Origin: Pseudomonadota bacterium
Lineage (GTDB): Bacteria > Pseudomonadota > Alphaproteobacteria > Sphingomonadales > Sphingomonadaceae
Reading direction: 5' to 3'
Assembly: GCA_018240895.1 (NCBI GenBank)
Contig: JAFEEX010000011.1
Span: forward strand, 27,978 to 91,977
Length of the DNA stretch: 64,000 nt
Shown here: one piece after another, positions 51,530 to 61,541 of the stretch
Layout of the letters: each line of letters begins with the position of its first letter
How positions within the stretch are numbered: position 1 is the stretch's first letter
Position numbers and translations under genes: made by a program
Notes under the pieces: model-generated
What the model was told of the DNA's origin: nothing
The model's database searches: none
Seen by the model: the letters and a program-made list of their open reading frames with translations, nothing else

Positions 51530-52654
51530 TCAGGCCGGAACGACCCGGTCGCCATCGAAATTGAGCGAAAAGACCGGAGCGGGGGTTCCGCCAAATTGGC
51601 TGCGCAGCAATTCGGGATTGCCATCAAAGCTGCGGCCTTCCATGCCCCAGTGATCGATGAAGCTCCACACCTGCCCCTCACCCGTCACCCACCAGCTATA
51701 GCCTTGAGTCGGTTCGTCCGCCGGATTGCCGGCGACGAGGCCGTTGCCGTTGACCGGACGATAGGGGCCGCGCAGCTGGTCGGCGACCATCGCATAAAGG
51801 CCGTTCGGCCCGGATTCTGCTCCAGGCGCAAAAGTCCGGCGCTGGGTTGACCAGAACAGGTAATAGCGTCCGCCCCGCACAACCACGTGCGCGCGTTCCA
51901 GTTCATTATTGACGCCCACCGCTTCGACCAGCGGGTCTTCCAGATGCCACCCGTCATCGCCCAGGGTCGCAAGGCCGACCACGCCGTTGAATTCATCGGC
52001 GGACCACCCAGCGCTGGCGGTGAACAGGATATGGCGCTGGCCGGTTTGTGGATCGCGAAACCAGGCGGGATCGCGAAAGGCCTTGATCATGCCCGGCCGC
52101 CCCTCCGCCTCGCGGGCGCGAACATAGCGGCGGCCATCGGCCACGACCAGTTCCTCAACGCCTGCCCACTGCCCCGGCCCATCGGGTCCGAGTGTACCAT
52201 GAGCGGCGAACAGGCGCTGCTCGAACGAAGGGGCTTCGTCGCGCCGCCCGGCGGCGGTGAACAGCAGGCTTACGCTTGCCCCGTCATCGTGCAGCACGGC
52301 CGAGCCGGCCCATTCGCGCGTGCCGGGGTTCACCCCATCGGGCAGGGCATTGCCATGATCGCGCCAGCCATCTTGCCCCAGCGAGGCCAGCCGGATCCGC
52401 GCGACGTCATGACGCTGGCCCGGATCGGGCAGGCGCGGCGCGCTGAGAAAGAACCAGTATTGGCGGCCCTGGTGAACCACCGTGCGTCCATCTTCATGGG
52501 CAAGCGGCCACGAATCCCACAGGTCCAGTGCCGGCAGGATCGGCTGCGCATCAGACTTGCCGATCAGCGCGATCGACGCCCCCTGGACCCGGCCCGGCCG
52601 CCACGGCGTAACCCCCGGCGGCGTCAGGCCAATCGGAACGTTGGAAAGTGTCAT
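51530..52654 (-). CDS. GH68 family levansucrase/sucrose hydrolase, no signal peptide
   Basis: A 374-residue GH68 protein: nucleophile Asp47 in LWDSWPL, transition-state Asp in AFRDPAWF, and the general acid Glu in ELERAHVVV. The length equals short levansucrases such as those of Zymomonas, a related alphaproteobacterium whose GH68 enzymes also lack a cleaved signal. It cleaves sucrose and either transfers fructose to make fructan or simply hydrolyses it. The ATG overlaps the galK stop by 4 bp. Inside a galactose operon this gene is unusual. Confidence 0.88.
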   Translation of the reverse strand: MTLSNVPIGLTPPGVTPWRPGRVQGASIALIGKSDAQPILPALDLWDSWPLAHEDGRTVVHQGRQYWFFLSAPRLPDPGQRHDVARIRLASLGQDGWRDHGNALPDGVNPGTREWAGSAVLHDDGASVSLLFTAAGRRDEAPSFEQRLFAAHGTLGPDGPGQWAGVEELVVADGRRYVRAREAEGRPGMIKAFRDPAWFRDPQTGQRHILFTASAGWSADEFNGVVGLATLGDDGWHLEDPLVEAVGVNNELERAHVVVRGGRYYLFWSTQRRTFAPGAESGPNGLYAMVADQLRGPYRPVNGNGLVAGNPADEPTQGYSWWVTGEGQVWSFIDHWGMEGRSFDGNPELLRSQFGGTPAPVFSLNFDGDRVVPA

Positions 52655-53796
52655 TCGTGCCCCCCGGCAGGCACTCGGCCTGCGCCTTCGATCATGATCT
52701 GGGCCGCGCCGCCGCAGGGCGGGCGATAATCCGCGGCAACCACAGCCCGAACCCGCTCAATCTGATCCGCGGCCATCACGGCAACCACCGCGCCGCCAAA
52801 GCCGCCGCCCGTCATCCGGGCACCGCCGCCCACGCCGATTGCGGCGTTGAGCAAGTCCACCAGGTTATCAACCGCCGTCACGCTGATCTCAAAATCGTCA
52901 CGCATCGAACGATGGCTGGCGCGCAGCAGAGTGCCCAGCCGGGCAAGGTCGCGATCTTCAATCGCCTGGACAGACGCCCGCACCCGGTCAATTTCGCTGA
53001 TCACGTGCCGCGCGCGCCGGGCCAGTTGCGGGCTGAGATCCGATCCATCAAGCAATTCAGCGCTGGCCCCGCGCAGTGATTTGACCCCCAGCGCAGCGGC
53101 TGCCGCCTCGCAATCCTGCCGCCGCTGGTTGTAGTGGCCATCGACCAGTTCGCGCGTCACCCCCGATTGAACGATCAGCACGGCCCATTCGTGCGGCAGA
53201 GGAATTTGCCGCGTCTGCAAATCGGCGCAGTCCAGCAGCAGCGCCGATCCCGCTTCGCCGGCGGCGACCGCCATCTGATCCATGATCCCGCATTTGACCC
53301 CGGCCCAGACGTGTTCGGCGCTCTGCGCTGCCAGGGCCAGGGTCTGGGGGGCGGGCTCTGCAATGCCGCTGGCCGCGGCCAGCGCCCGCCCGATCGCAAC
53401 GCAGAGCGAAGCCGAGGAAGACAGGCCCGAACCGCGCGGGATCGATCCGGCAATCGCCAGCTTCGCTCCGTCCGTGTGGATGCCGCGATCGGCAAGGCAG
53501 GCCGCCATTCCGCGCAGATAAGAGCGCCAGTCCGCCGGGTGATGCGGCATCGCGCTTCCTTGCACATGGCGATCACGCTCACCGCCGAAATCAAGGGCGA
53601 CCGCATCGATCCCGCCATCCTGCGGGCTCCAGGCGATAGCGGTTCCTGCCGCGATCGGCATCGGCAGGACCAGGCCATCGTTATAATCGACGTGTTCGCC
53701 GATCAGGTTGACCCTGCCCGGTGCAAAGACAACACCCGCCGGATCGTGCCCGAAGGTGCGGCGGAACCCCTCGCGGGTGCGATCGATCAGGTTCAC
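52651..53796 (-). CDS. galK: Galactokinase
   Basis: A 381-residue GHMP kinase: galactokinase signature GRVNLIGEHVDYNDGLVLPM near residues 28-47, ATP-binding PRGSGLSSSAS, and the C-terminal TGGGFGGAVV. It phosphorylates galactose for the Leloir pathway. ATGA overlaps join it to galT upstream and GH68 downstream. galE and galM are not in the window. Confidence 0.95.
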   Translation of the reverse strand: MNLIDRTREGFRRTFGHDPAGVVFAPGRVNLIGEHVDYNDGLVLPMPIAAGTAIAWSPQDGGIDAVALDFGGERDRHVQGSAMPHHPADWRSYLRGMAACLADRGIHTDGAKLAIAGSIPRGSGLSSSASLCVAIGRALAAASGIAEPAPQTLALAAQSAEHVWAGVKCGIMDQMAVAAGEAGSALLLDCADLQTRQIPLPHEWAVLIVQSGVTRELVDGHYNQRRQDCEAAAAALGVKSLRGASAELLDGSDLSPQLARRARHVISEIDRVRASVQAIEDRDLARLGTLLRASHRSMRDDFEISVTAVDNLVDLLNAAIGVGGGARMTGGGFGGAVVAVMAADQIERVRAVVAADYRPPCGGAAQIMIEGAGRVPAGGHE

Positions 53797-54812
53797 GGCG
53801 CAATCTCCACCGCGCGAAGCCGCTCTGCGGCGCTTTCGGGCGTAATGTCGCGCTGGATTTCACCAAGCAGTTCAAAACCGACCATGTGTTTGCGCACCGT
53901 TGAAGAGCGCAGCAGCGGCGGCAGGAAATGCGCGTGCAGCCGCCAGTGCGCTGTATCCGTCCCCAGCGAATGCGGCGCGCCGTGCCAGCCCATCGAATAA
54001 GGAAAATCGCAGGAAAACAGCCCGTCATAGCGTTTCAGCAGGCGCCCGATGATTTCCGCCAGAGCCGCGCGCGCCGGTTCGGTCAGTTCTTCCAGCCGGG
54101 CAACGTCATCGCGGGCGATCAGCAGCGTCTCAAACGGCCAGGCGGCCCAATGCGGCACCACGGCGATCCAGTGCGCATTGCTTTCCACCACGCGTTCACC
54201 GGCGGACAGTTCGGCGGCGATAACGTCATCAAGCAGAACCGTTCCGTGCGCGGCCAGCCAATCGCGTTGCTGCGCATCTTCACGCGCCGGCACCTGAGGC
54301 ACGAAGTCGCTTGCCCAGACCTGGCCGTGCGGATGCGGGCTGGACGCGCCCATCATCGCGCCCTTGTTCTCAAACACCTGCACATGAGCCCAGCGAGCAC
54401 CCAGTTCAGCCGAAAGGCTGCACCAGGTGTCCACGACATTGACCACGGCGCTGCCGGGGAGCCGCGCAAGGGTGGCGCTGTGATCCGGCGCAAAGCAGAT
54501 CACCTGTGCCTCGCCCGCTGCGGGCCGGGTTTCAAAAATGCCGCCAACAGAAGGATCGGTTCCGCCTTCGCTCAGCAGTGCGGCAAAGTCATTGGCGAAG
54601 ACAAAGCTGCCATCATAATCCGGGTTCCTCTCGCCAGTGGCGCGGACATTGCCGGGGCACAGATGACAGGCCGGATCGTGCGCCGGCGCGCGCGGCACGG
54701 GGGGCGGCGATGCCTCGCCCTGCCAGGGCCGCTTGGCGCGGTGCGGTGAGACGAGCAGCCATTCGCCGGTCAGCAGATTGCGGCGGCGATGGGGAAGGTC
54801 GGCCAGCGTCAT
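53793..54812 (-). CDS. galT: Galactose-1-phosphate uridylyltransferase
   Basis: A 339-residue GalT: metal-site Cys residues in HLCPGN and the catalytic HPH in SSPHPHGQVWA, with WRLHAHFLPPLLRSS in the second half. It exchanges UDP between glucose and galactose phosphates. The start at 54812 overlaps the GH36 stop by 4 bp; the longer frame to 54917 is within that gene. A conserved operon partner of galK. Confidence 0.95.
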   Translation of the reverse strand: MTLADLPHRRRNLLTGEWLLVSPHRAKRPWQGEASPPPVPRAPAHDPACHLCPGNVRATGERNPDYDGSFVFANDFAALLSEGGTDPSVGGIFETRPAAGEAQVICFAPDHSATLARLPGSAVVNVVDTWCSLSAELGARWAHVQVFENKGAMMGASSPHPHGQVWASDFVPQVPAREDAQQRDWLAAHGTVLLDDVIAAELSAGERVVESNAHWIAVVPHWAAWPFETLLIARDDVARLEELTEPARAALAEIIGRLLKRYDGLFSCDFPYSMGWHGAPHSLGTDTAHWRLHAHFLPPLLRSSTVRKHMVGFELLGEIQRDITPESAAERLRAVEIAP

Positions 54813-56899
54813 GCCGCCCTCCCGCGGAAGATTGCAACGGTTTCCGCCTTGAGCGGGGGAAGCGGCAGCCCGGCCTGGGCAAGCCATGATCCGGTGAAGC
54901 GCGCGGTGCCTTGCCACAGGGCGGGACGATGCGCGGCGTGGCCGCCATCGCCGCCCGCGATCCGCAGCAGATCCAGCTCCACTGCCCCCGCACTGGCCAG
55001 AAACGGCAACCGCAGCGGCTGGGGCCGCCGGTCAAGCGCGGGAGCGGGGCGGATAACGAACAGCAGAAACTGATCCGCTTGGCCCGCTGCCTGCCAGACC
55101 AGACCGTCCGGCCCTTCGCCCAGCCAGGTATTCCCGCCGTGCAGCAGGTGCCGCCAATGCTTGTAGAAGGCGATCCAGCCGGCAAGCTCTGCCCGTTCCT
55201 CCTCGGTCAAACTGCGCGGATCGAGTTCCAGCCCGAAATGTCCCGGCAGGGCCACCGCCGCCCGAAAGCCCAGCGACTGGCTGCGCCCGGTGGCATGGGC
55301 CGGGCTGGCGCCGACGTGGCAGCCCATCAGTTCTGGCGGCAGGAAGGACAGGAACCCGCGCTGGACCGGCACCCGGCTGACCGCATCGATGTTGTCGCTG
55401 GTCCAGAAACGATGGACATAGGGAACCATCCCCGCGTCGGAACGCCCGCCCCCGCCGGCGCAGCTTTCAATCTCCACCGCCGGGTGAGCGGCGCGCAGCC
55501 TGGCCAGCAGATCATAGGTTCCGCGCACCTGCGCCGCGCCGCCAGCCGGGGCAAGATCGCGGTTGTGATCCCACTTCAAATAGGAAATCGGCACCGCGCG
55601 CAGCAGGCTGTCAAGCGCGGCAAACAGATGATCACGCACCTCCGCCCGGGCCATGTCGAGCACCAGTTGCCCCCGCGCTGTCGGGCGCTCACGCCCCGGC
55701 AAGGCAAGCACCCAATCGGGGTGAGCGCGATAGAGATCACTGTCAGGATTGACCATTTCCGGTTCCACCCACAGCCCGAATTCCATGCCCAGCGCGGTGA
55801 TCCGCTCTGCCAGTGGCCCCAGCCCTTCGGGATATTTCGCGGGATCGGCGCTCCAGTCCCCCAGCCCCGCGGTGTCATCACGGCGGCCGCGGAACCAGCC
55901 GTCATCGAGGATGAACCGTTCCACCCCCAACGCCGCCGCTGCTTCGGCCAGGGCACCGATCCGCGCGGCATCGTGATCGAAATAGCAGGCTTCCCAGCTG
56001 TTGAGATGCACCGGACGCGGGCGCATTGCCCCGCCGGGCCAGGCCACCCGGCTGCGCATTGCGGCGTGGTGCTGGGCCATGGCTCCATTGCGCCCAGCCT
56101 GAGACACGGCGAGCACCGCCGCCGGCGCGTGGTAGCTTTCACCGGGGGCAAGGATCACTTCGCCGGGCTGAAGCAGCGCCCCGGCGCTCAGCATCCAAAA
56201 ACCCTCATCATCGCGCTCAACCGACAGGGATGCATCGCCCGACCAGGCAAGCTGAAGCGCCAGCACCTGCCCCCGGTCCCAGCCGGCTCCCTCCGCCAGG
56301 ACCAGCACCCCCGGCGCGCCGCCGTGGCCGGAAATCCCCCGCCGCCCTTCGCGCCGCCAGGCCTGTTGCGGCATGGCTTCATGCTGTTCGACAAGTTCGG
56401 CATTGTGCCGCCCCCGCCAAGAGACCAGGCCGGCACTATCGGCGGCAAGCGGCACCAGTGCGCTGGCCAGCCAGTCAACCGTTACGGGATCGCTGCCGGT
56501 GTTGGTCAGCCGGACATCGATTGAGAACGCGCCGCCCGCATCGAGCGAGAAACGCTGCGCCAGCAGCAATTCCGCCAGCGGATCATCCAGCAGCACGGTG
56601 ATTGCGCCATCTTCGCTTTGGACCCGGGCCACGGTGAAATCGACGACCAGACGCTGGCCGCCGCGCCGCAGGCAAAGCGTCTCGGGGCCGAACCAGCCCA
56701 GCCCGCCAGTAGGCGCGCTGGCAAGCGGCACATCGCGGTCGAGCGAAAATGAGGCCGGGGTGCGCGTATCAGCCAGCGAAGGCAATTCCGCCGCATCAAC
56801 CCGCGCGCCAAGGTGCCGCCACAGCGGCGGTCCATCCCCGCGGCATTCCAGCACAAGGCTGGCATCCGCGCTGTGAAGCGAGGCAAGGCGAGCTGTCAT
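54809..56899 (-). CDS. GH36 family alpha-galactosidase
   Basis: A 696-residue GH36 enzyme of the usual three-domain form: N-terminal beta-sandwich to about 280, a TIM barrel with nucleophile Asp in YLKWDHNRD and acid-base Asp in FWTSDNIDA, and a short C-terminal beta-domain. FILDDGWF and EIESCAGGGGRSDAGM fit the substrate site. No signal peptide, so it should act in the cytoplasm on imported raffinose/stachyose/melibiose, giving galactose for GalK. Overlaps galT and the MFS gene by 4 bp each. Confidence 0.93.
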   Translation of the reverse strand: MTARLASLHSADASLVLECRGDGPPLWRHLGARVDAAELPSLADTRTPASFSLDRDVPLASAPTGGLGWFGPETLCLRRGGQRLVVDFTVARVQSEDGAITVLLDDPLAELLLAQRFSLDAGGAFSIDVRLTNTGSDPVTVDWLASALVPLAADSAGLVSWRGRHNAELVEQHEAMPQQAWRREGRRGISGHGGAPGVLVLAEGAGWDRGQVLALQLAWSGDASLSVERDDEGFWMLSAGALLQPGEVILAPGESYHAPAAVLAVSQAGRNGAMAQHHAAMRSRVAWPGGAMRPRPVHLNSWEACYFDHDAARIGALAEAAAALGVERFILDDGWFRGRRDDTAGLGDWSADPAKYPEGLGPLAERITALGMEFGLWVEPEMVNPDSDLYRAHPDWVLALPGRERPTARGQLVLDMARAEVRDHLFAALDSLLRAVPISYLKWDHNRDLAPAGGAAQVRGTYDLLARLRAAHPAVEIESCAGGGGRSDAGMVPYVHRFWTSDNIDAVSRVPVQRGFLSFLPPELMGCHVGASPAHATGRSQSLGFRAAVALPGHFGLELDPRSLTEEERAELAGWIAFYKHWRHLLHGGNTWLGEGPDGLVWQAAGQADQFLLFVIRPAPALDRRPQPLRLPFLASAGAVELDLLRIAGGDGGHAAHRPALWQGTARFTGSWLAQAGLPLPPLKAETVAIFRGRAA

Positions 56900-58299
56900 G
56901 CGGCGGGCGACAGCTCCGCCGCCGCGCTGGACGCGCGGCCCTCACGCACCGTCAGAACGGCGCCAGCGGCCACAAACATGCAGATGCCCGATACGGTCAG
57001 CACATTGCGCGGATCATGCCCCAGCCAATGATCGTACCCGCCAAGGCCGATCGCCGCGAAACCCAGGTTCAGCTCGCTCATCACGAAGGCAAACAGCAGC
57101 ATCGGAATGACGATCATCATGTTGAAGATCCCCATATAAACCCCGGTGCGCTGCGGCGGGATTGAATTGGAAAGGATGACATAGGGATTGCCCATGATCG
57201 AGCCCCAGGCCAGCCCGGTGCCGATCGCCGGCACGAACAGCATCGCCTTGGAGGTAACGTGAGGCAGCGCCAGAAAGCCGATCCCCCCGGCAATCAGGCA
57301 CAGGGCGTGAACCGGCCCTGCCCCCCAGCGCCGCGCCAGCGGAACCATCAGAAAGGCCCCCAGGAATGCGACCAGGTTATAGAACGCGGCCATTTCGCCA
57401 TTGGTCAGTACCGCGCTGTGAAAGGCGCTGCTGTGCGGATCAGCGGTGTGATAGACCGACCTGCCGATCGAATAGATCACATAGCCCCAATAGCCTGACA
57501 TCGCGAACCACTGGAACAGCATCATCACGCCCAGCTTGCGCATCGGCGTGGGCATTTCGCGAATGGCGGAGCCGATTTCGTTCAGGGTTGCGCCAAGCCC
57601 CTTGGGCTGAGCTTCTATATGCGCGCGCTCGGCCGGAGTCAGCGGCAGTTCGGGAACGCGCAGCACTGACCACAGAATCGTGATCGCTGACAGCACCGCC
57701 CCCGTCCAAAACACAAACCGGGTGGTGTAGGGGATGTTGTGGCTGTCCACCCAATCCTGGTTCATCCCCGCCCAGACCAGCAGCGACGGCGTGACGAAGG
57801 CCAGACACTGGGCAAGCCCGGTGAAGGCGCTCTGCGTCAGGAAGCCGGCCTGACGCTGATCAGGGTTGAGCCGGTCGGAAACATAGGCCCGGTACGGCTC
57901 CATCGTGATGTTGTTGCCGGCATCGAGAATCCACAGCACCGAAACCGCCATCAGGATCGAGGCGGCCAGCGGCATCAGGAACAGACCCAGCGTGCACAGC
58001 ACCGCGCCCATCAGGAAATAGGGCGTGCGCCGCCCCCATTTGCTTTGGGTGCGATCGCTCAGCGCCCCGATCAGCGGCTGGATCAGCAGGCCGGTGATCG
58101 GCCCGGCAAGCTGAAGCACCGGCAATTGCGATTCGTCCGCGCCCAGATAGCTGTAGATCGGCCCCATGTTGCCCTGCTGCAGCCCAAAGCTGAATTGCAG
58201 GCCCAGGAACCCCAGGTTCATTTCCAGAATGCGCGCCAGCGACAGGTGCGGCCGGTGGCTGGTGTGGCCGGCAAAGGGCGCTGCTGCGGCTTGCGACAT
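56896..58299 (-). CDS. MFS oligosaccharide symporter (SLC45/GPH-like)
   Basis: A 467-residue transporter with about twelve membrane segments. GPITGLLIQPLIGALSDRTQ and the following SKWGRRTPYFLMGA match the sucrose/maltoside-type SLC45 and GPH carriers widespread in sphingomonad sugar loci. It would bring the intact oligosaccharide into the cytoplasm by proton symport. GGGAG precedes the ATG; a LacI operator lies 74 bp upstream. It leads the six-gene operon. Confidence 0.87.
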   Translation of the reverse strand: MSQAAAAPFAGHTSHRPHLSLARILEMNLGFLGLQFSFGLQQGNMGPIYSYLGADESQLPVLQLAGPITGLLIQPLIGALSDRTQSKWGRRTPYFLMGAVLCTLGLFLMPLAASILMAVSVLWILDAGNNITMEPYRAYVSDRLNPDQRQAGFLTQSAFTGLAQCLAFVTPSLLVWAGMNQDWVDSHNIPYTTRFVFWTGAVLSAITILWSVLRVPELPLTPAERAHIEAQPKGLGATLNEIGSAIREMPTPMRKLGVMMLFQWFAMSGYWGYVIYSIGRSVYHTADPHSSAFHSAVLTNGEMAAFYNLVAFLGAFLMVPLARRWGAGPVHALCLIAGGIGFLALPHVTSKAMLFVPAIGTGLAWGSIMGNPYVILSNSIPPQRTGVYMGIFNMMIVIPMLLFAFVMSELNLGFAAIGLGGYDHWLGHDPRNVLTVSGICMFVAAGAVLTVREGRASSAAAELSPAA

Positions 58300-58372
58300 T
58301 CGATTCTCCCGGTGCCGGCCTTGTCATCCGGCTTGTCTGTGGCTTCCTAAAGCCAAAAGCCGGCGACTGCAA

Positions 58373-58382
58373 CAATCGATTG
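58373..58382. promoter_or_regulatory. LacI operator before the MFS operon
   Basis: CAATCGATTG with flanks AA and CAA, identical over 14 bases to the first receptor site at 49002-49011. It stands 74 bp upstream of the MFS start in the 177 bp divergent region shared with the acyl-CoA synthetase gene. Confidence 0.8.
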
Positions 58383-58438
58383 CAAAGATGGTCAAGCAGC
58401 AAGAGAATCCGCCCGATCCGGGTTGCGCGCTTGCACTC

Positions 58439-58456
58439 CTTAATCGCACGGTTAAA
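58439..58456. promoter_or_regulatory. Putative operator CTTAATCG-CA-CGGTTAAA before the acyl-CoA synthetase
   Basis: The best of three related palindromes: TTAATCG and CGGTTAA mirror each other at six of seven positions. It lies 20 bp before the ATG. See 22753-22770 and 30966-30983. Confidence 0.65.
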
Positions 58457-58476
58457 AGAATGTACGGGAGGCGCAC

Positions 58477-60066
58477 ATGGATCAGGCTACCTATGACAGG
58501 CTGCTGGCAAAGGCCCGATTGACGCGGGATCTGTTCACCTTCGACGCCTTCCTTCGCTATTGGGCCAGGGACCGGCCTGACCGGATCGCGCTGGAAGCGG
58601 ATGACCTGACCTTCACTTATGGCGCGCTTGAAGGTGCAACCGCGCACGTCGCTTCGGCGCTGCTCGCGCTGGGCCTGGCCAAGGGTGACCGGATCGCCTG
58701 GTTCGGCAAGAACAGCGCAACCTATTTCACCCTGTTCTATGGCGCGGCGCGCGCCGGGATCGTCATGGTTCCGGTTGGCTGGCGGCTGGCCGAGCCCGAG
58801 GCGGCCTTCATCATCGACAATGCCGAGGCAAAGCTGCTGTTCCTGGGGGACGGGTTCGAAGCCGCCGCGGCCACTCTGGGTCAGCGTCCCGGCCTGTTGC
58901 GCAGCTTCACCGCGGATCAGGCACGCGCGCTGATCGCCGATTCCCCCCGCGCTGATTTCGCGCCGTCCGGCCCCGATGAGGCGATCCTGCAGCTCTATAC
59001 CTCGGGCACGACCGGCAATCCCAAGGGTGCGGTGCTGTCCAACCGCAACCTGTTCGGCCTGCGCAAGGCCGGACTTGATGATCCCGCCCCCTATTCGCTG
59101 TGGGACGAGGACGAGGCGGTGCTGGTCGCCATGCCCTGCGCGCATATCGGCGGCACCGGCTTGGGCATAGTGGCGCTTGCCGCCGGCCTTCCCGGCATTG
59201 TGCTCACTGAATTTGATCCGGTCCGCGTGTTTGATGCGGTGGAAAATCGCGGCGTAACCCGCTTCTTCATCGTCCCCGCCGCCTTGCAGATGCTGCTTAA
59301 TCATCCCGATTGCGCCAGCACCGATTTCAGCCGGATCAAATACATCATGTACGGTGCCAGCCCGATCCCGCTGGAACTGCTGCGTCAGTGCATCGCCATG
59401 TTCGGGGCCGAATTCGTCCAGAATTACGGCATGACCGAAACCACTGGCACGATCTGCATCCTCCCGCCAGAGGACCATACCGTTGAGGGCAATCCCCGGA
59501 TGCGATCGGCCGGAAAGCCCATGCCGGGGGTCGAACTGATCATCCGCGGCGCTGATGGCAAAGAGATGCCGACCGGCGAAATCGGTGAAATCGTCACCCG
59601 GTCTTCCAGCAATATGCTCGGCTACTGGAAGCTGCCCGAAGCGACCGCCAGCACCATGGACGCGGATGGCTGGGTGGCGACCGGCGATGTCGGTTACAAG
59701 GACGCTGACGGCTATGTCTATATGTATGACCGGGCCAAGGACATGATCATCACCGGGGGTGAAAACGTCTATCCGGCCGAGGTTGAAAGCGGCATCTATG
59801 GCCATCCCGACGTGCTGGAAGTGGCGGTGATCGGCGTGCCCGATGAAAAGTGGGGTGAAGCGGTCAAGGCGGTCTGCGTGCCCAGGCCCGGCCACACGAT
59901 CGATCCCGCAAGCATCATCGCCTGGGCGCGCGAACGGCTCGCCGGGTTCAAGGTGCCCAAGACCGTTGACACCATCGCCGCGCTTCCGCGCAATCCCAGC
60001 GGGAAAATCTTGCGCCGCACGCTGCGCGAACCCTATTGGGAAGGGCGCGAACGCCGGATCAACTAA
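58477..60066 (+). CDS. AMP-forming acyl-CoA synthetase
   Basis: A 529-residue ANL-superfamily ligase: P-loop [28 protein letters not shown], the hinge-region [20 protein letters not shown], and the C-terminal catalytic Lys in [13 protein letters not shown]. It activates a carboxylic acid to its CoA ester via an acyl-adenylate; a medium/long-chain or aromatic substrate cannot be told apart here. GGGAGG precedes the ATG. The 3-hydroxyacyl-CoA dehydrogenase downstream on the same strand suggests a beta-oxidation-like use. Confidence 0.9.
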   Translation: MDQATYDRLLAKARLTRDLFTFDAFLRYWARDRPDRIALEADDLTFTYGALEGATAHVASALLALGLAKGDRIAWFGKNSATYFTLFYGAARAGIVMVPVGWRLAEPEAAFIIDNAEAKLLFLGDGFEAAAATLGQRPGLLRSFTADQARALIADSPRADFAPSGPDEAILQLYTSGTTGNPKGAVLSNRNLFGLRKAGLDDPAPYSLWDEDEAVLVAMPCAHIGGTGLGIVALAAGLPGIVLTEFDPVRVFDAVENRGVTRFFIVPAALQMLLNHPDCASTDFSRIKYIMYGASPIPLELLRQCIAMFGAEFVQNYGMTETTGTICILPPEDHTVEGNPRMRSAGKPMPGVELIIRGADGKEMPTGEIGEIVTRSSSNMLGYWKLPEATASTMDADGWVATGDVGYKDADGYVYMYDRAKDMIITGGENVYPAEVESGIYGHPDVLEVAVIGVPDEKWGEAVKAVCVPRPGHTIDPASIIAWARERLAGFKVPKTVDTIAALPRNPSGKILRRTLREPYWEGRERRIN

Positions 60067-60076
60067 GGAATTTTTG

Positions 60077-60223
60077 CTCGCACAAAGACACGAAGACACG
60101 AAGATGTTGCAGTTGCGGCAAAGCCGCTGATTGTTCAAACGGCCAAATCCGGGTGAAGGCCGAATTGATGAACCGCCCGTTGGCTCAGGCCGGGCATCTT
60201 TGTGCCTTCGTGTCTTCGTGCGA
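60077..60223. repeat. Long inverted repeat with CACAAAGACACGAAG arms
   Basis: Left arm CTCGCACAAAGACACGAAGA continuing CACGAAGATG (60077-60106) and right arm CATCTTTGTGCCTTCGTGTC continuing TTCGTGCGA (60195-60223), nearly perfectly complementary over 29 bp with one mismatch, around an 88 bp centre. Arms of this type recur between genes in many bacteria. It fills the gap between two acyl-CoA genes; no gene is seen in it. Confidence 0.75.
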
Positions 60224-60278
60224 ACCAAAAACTGCGCTACGCCCGAACCAACGCATACACAGCATAGGAGCCCAATCG

Positions 60279-61541
60279 ATGTCCGATCCCCTGCCCGGTG
60301 CCAAGGAGCATATCGCCAAGGCTCTGACGCTCAGCGCGACGATCGATGATATTCCCGCCGGCACGCCGCTGATCCCGATCGCCAAGGTCGGCGTGATCGG
60401 GGCGGGCACCATGGGCGGCGGCATCGCCATGAATTTCCTTACCGCCGGCATTCCTGTCACCATCGTCGAGCGCGAACAGCCCGCGCTGACACGCGGGGTG
60501 GAAATCATCGGCAAAAACTATGCCGCCAGCGTCAAACGCGGACGGATTGACGAGGCGGTGGCAGCAGCGGCCGTGGCCCGCCTCACCCCCAGTCTGGACT
60601 TTGCGGCGCTGGCCGATTGCGACCTGGTGATAGAGGCGGTTTACGAAGCGATGGAGGTCAAGAAGGACGTGTTCGGCAAGCTGGACGCTATCGTCAAACC
60701 CGGCGCGATCCTGGCCAGCAACACCAGCTACCTCGATGTTGACGAGATTGCGGCGGCCACCCAGCGGCCCGAAGCAGTGCTGGGAATGCACTTCTTCTCA
60801 CCCGCCAACATCATGAAATTGCTGGAAGTTGTCCGCGGGGCAAAGACCGGCGCACGCCAGCTCGCCACGGTGATGCAGCTTGCCGGAACCATCGGCAAGG
60901 TGCCGGTTGTGTCCGGCGTGTGCCACGGCTTCATCGGCAACCGGATGCTCGCAAAGCGCCAGGAACAGGCCAACGCCCTGATCATGGAAGGCGCGGCTTA
61001 CAACGATGTCGATCAGGTGCTGCTCGATTTCGGATTCCCTATGGGGCCGTTCCAGATGGGCGATCTGGCCGGACTCGACATCGGCTGGCACCGCGACCCC
61101 GGCAAGGTGACAACCGTGCGCGAAGCGCTTTGCGCGGCGGGACGCTGGGGGCAGAAGACCGGCAAGGGCTTCTATGACTATGACGAGAACCGCCAGCGCA
61201 CCCCATCGGACGAAGTGAAGGCGATCATCGCCGACTTCGCCCGCAAGGAAGGCGTGCCCCAGCGCAATATCGGCACCGACGAGATATTCGCCCGGTTGAT
61301 CTATCCGATGATCAGCGAGGGCGCGCTGATCCTTGACGAAGGCATCGCCCAGCGCCCCGGCGACATCGATCTGGTCTGGCTCAACGGCTATGGCTGGCCC
61401 GCCTGGACCGGCGGACCGATGTTCTGGGCCGATCACGAAGGGCTCTCGAAAATCATCGCCGGGCTTGAGCAATACGGATTGCCGGCCGCGCCGCTGTTGG
61501 AGCGACTGGTGCAACAGGGCGGGGCGTTCAACCCGGCTTAG
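60279..61541 (+). CDS. 3-hydroxyacyl-CoA dehydrogenase
   Basis: A 420-residue NAD-dependent dehydrogenase without a fused hydratase domain. The Rossmann motif [17 protein letters not shown] starts near residue 34, the catalytic His/Glu region is [17 protein letters not shown], and [11 protein letters not shown] begins the first C-terminal helical domain; a second follows ([19 protein letters not shown]). GGAG precedes the ATG at 60279; the frame is open further left, into the repeat. Oxidises 3-hydroxyacyl-CoA in beta-oxidation. Its stop overlaps the convergent SleB-type gene. Confidence 0.9.
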   Translation: MSDPLPGAKEHIAKALTLSATIDDIPAGTPLIPIAKVGVIGAGTMGGGIAMNFLTAGIPVTIVEREQPALTRGVEIIGKNYAASVKRGRIDEAVAAAAVARLTPSLDFAALADCDLVIEAVYEAMEVKKDVFGKLDAIVKPGAILASNTSYLDVDEIAAATQRPEAVLGMHFFSPANIMKLLEVVRGAKTGARQLATVMQLAGTIGKVPVVSGVCHGFIGNRMLAKRQEQANALIMEGAAYNDVDQVLLDFGFPMGPFQMGDLAGLDIGWHRDPGKVTTVREALCAAGRWGQKTGKGFYDYDENRQRTPSDEVKAIIADFARKEGVPQRNIGTDEIFARLIYPMISEGALILDEGIAQRPGDIDLVWLNGYGWPAWTGGPMFWADHEGLSKIIAGLEQYGLPAAPLLERLVQQGGAFNPA

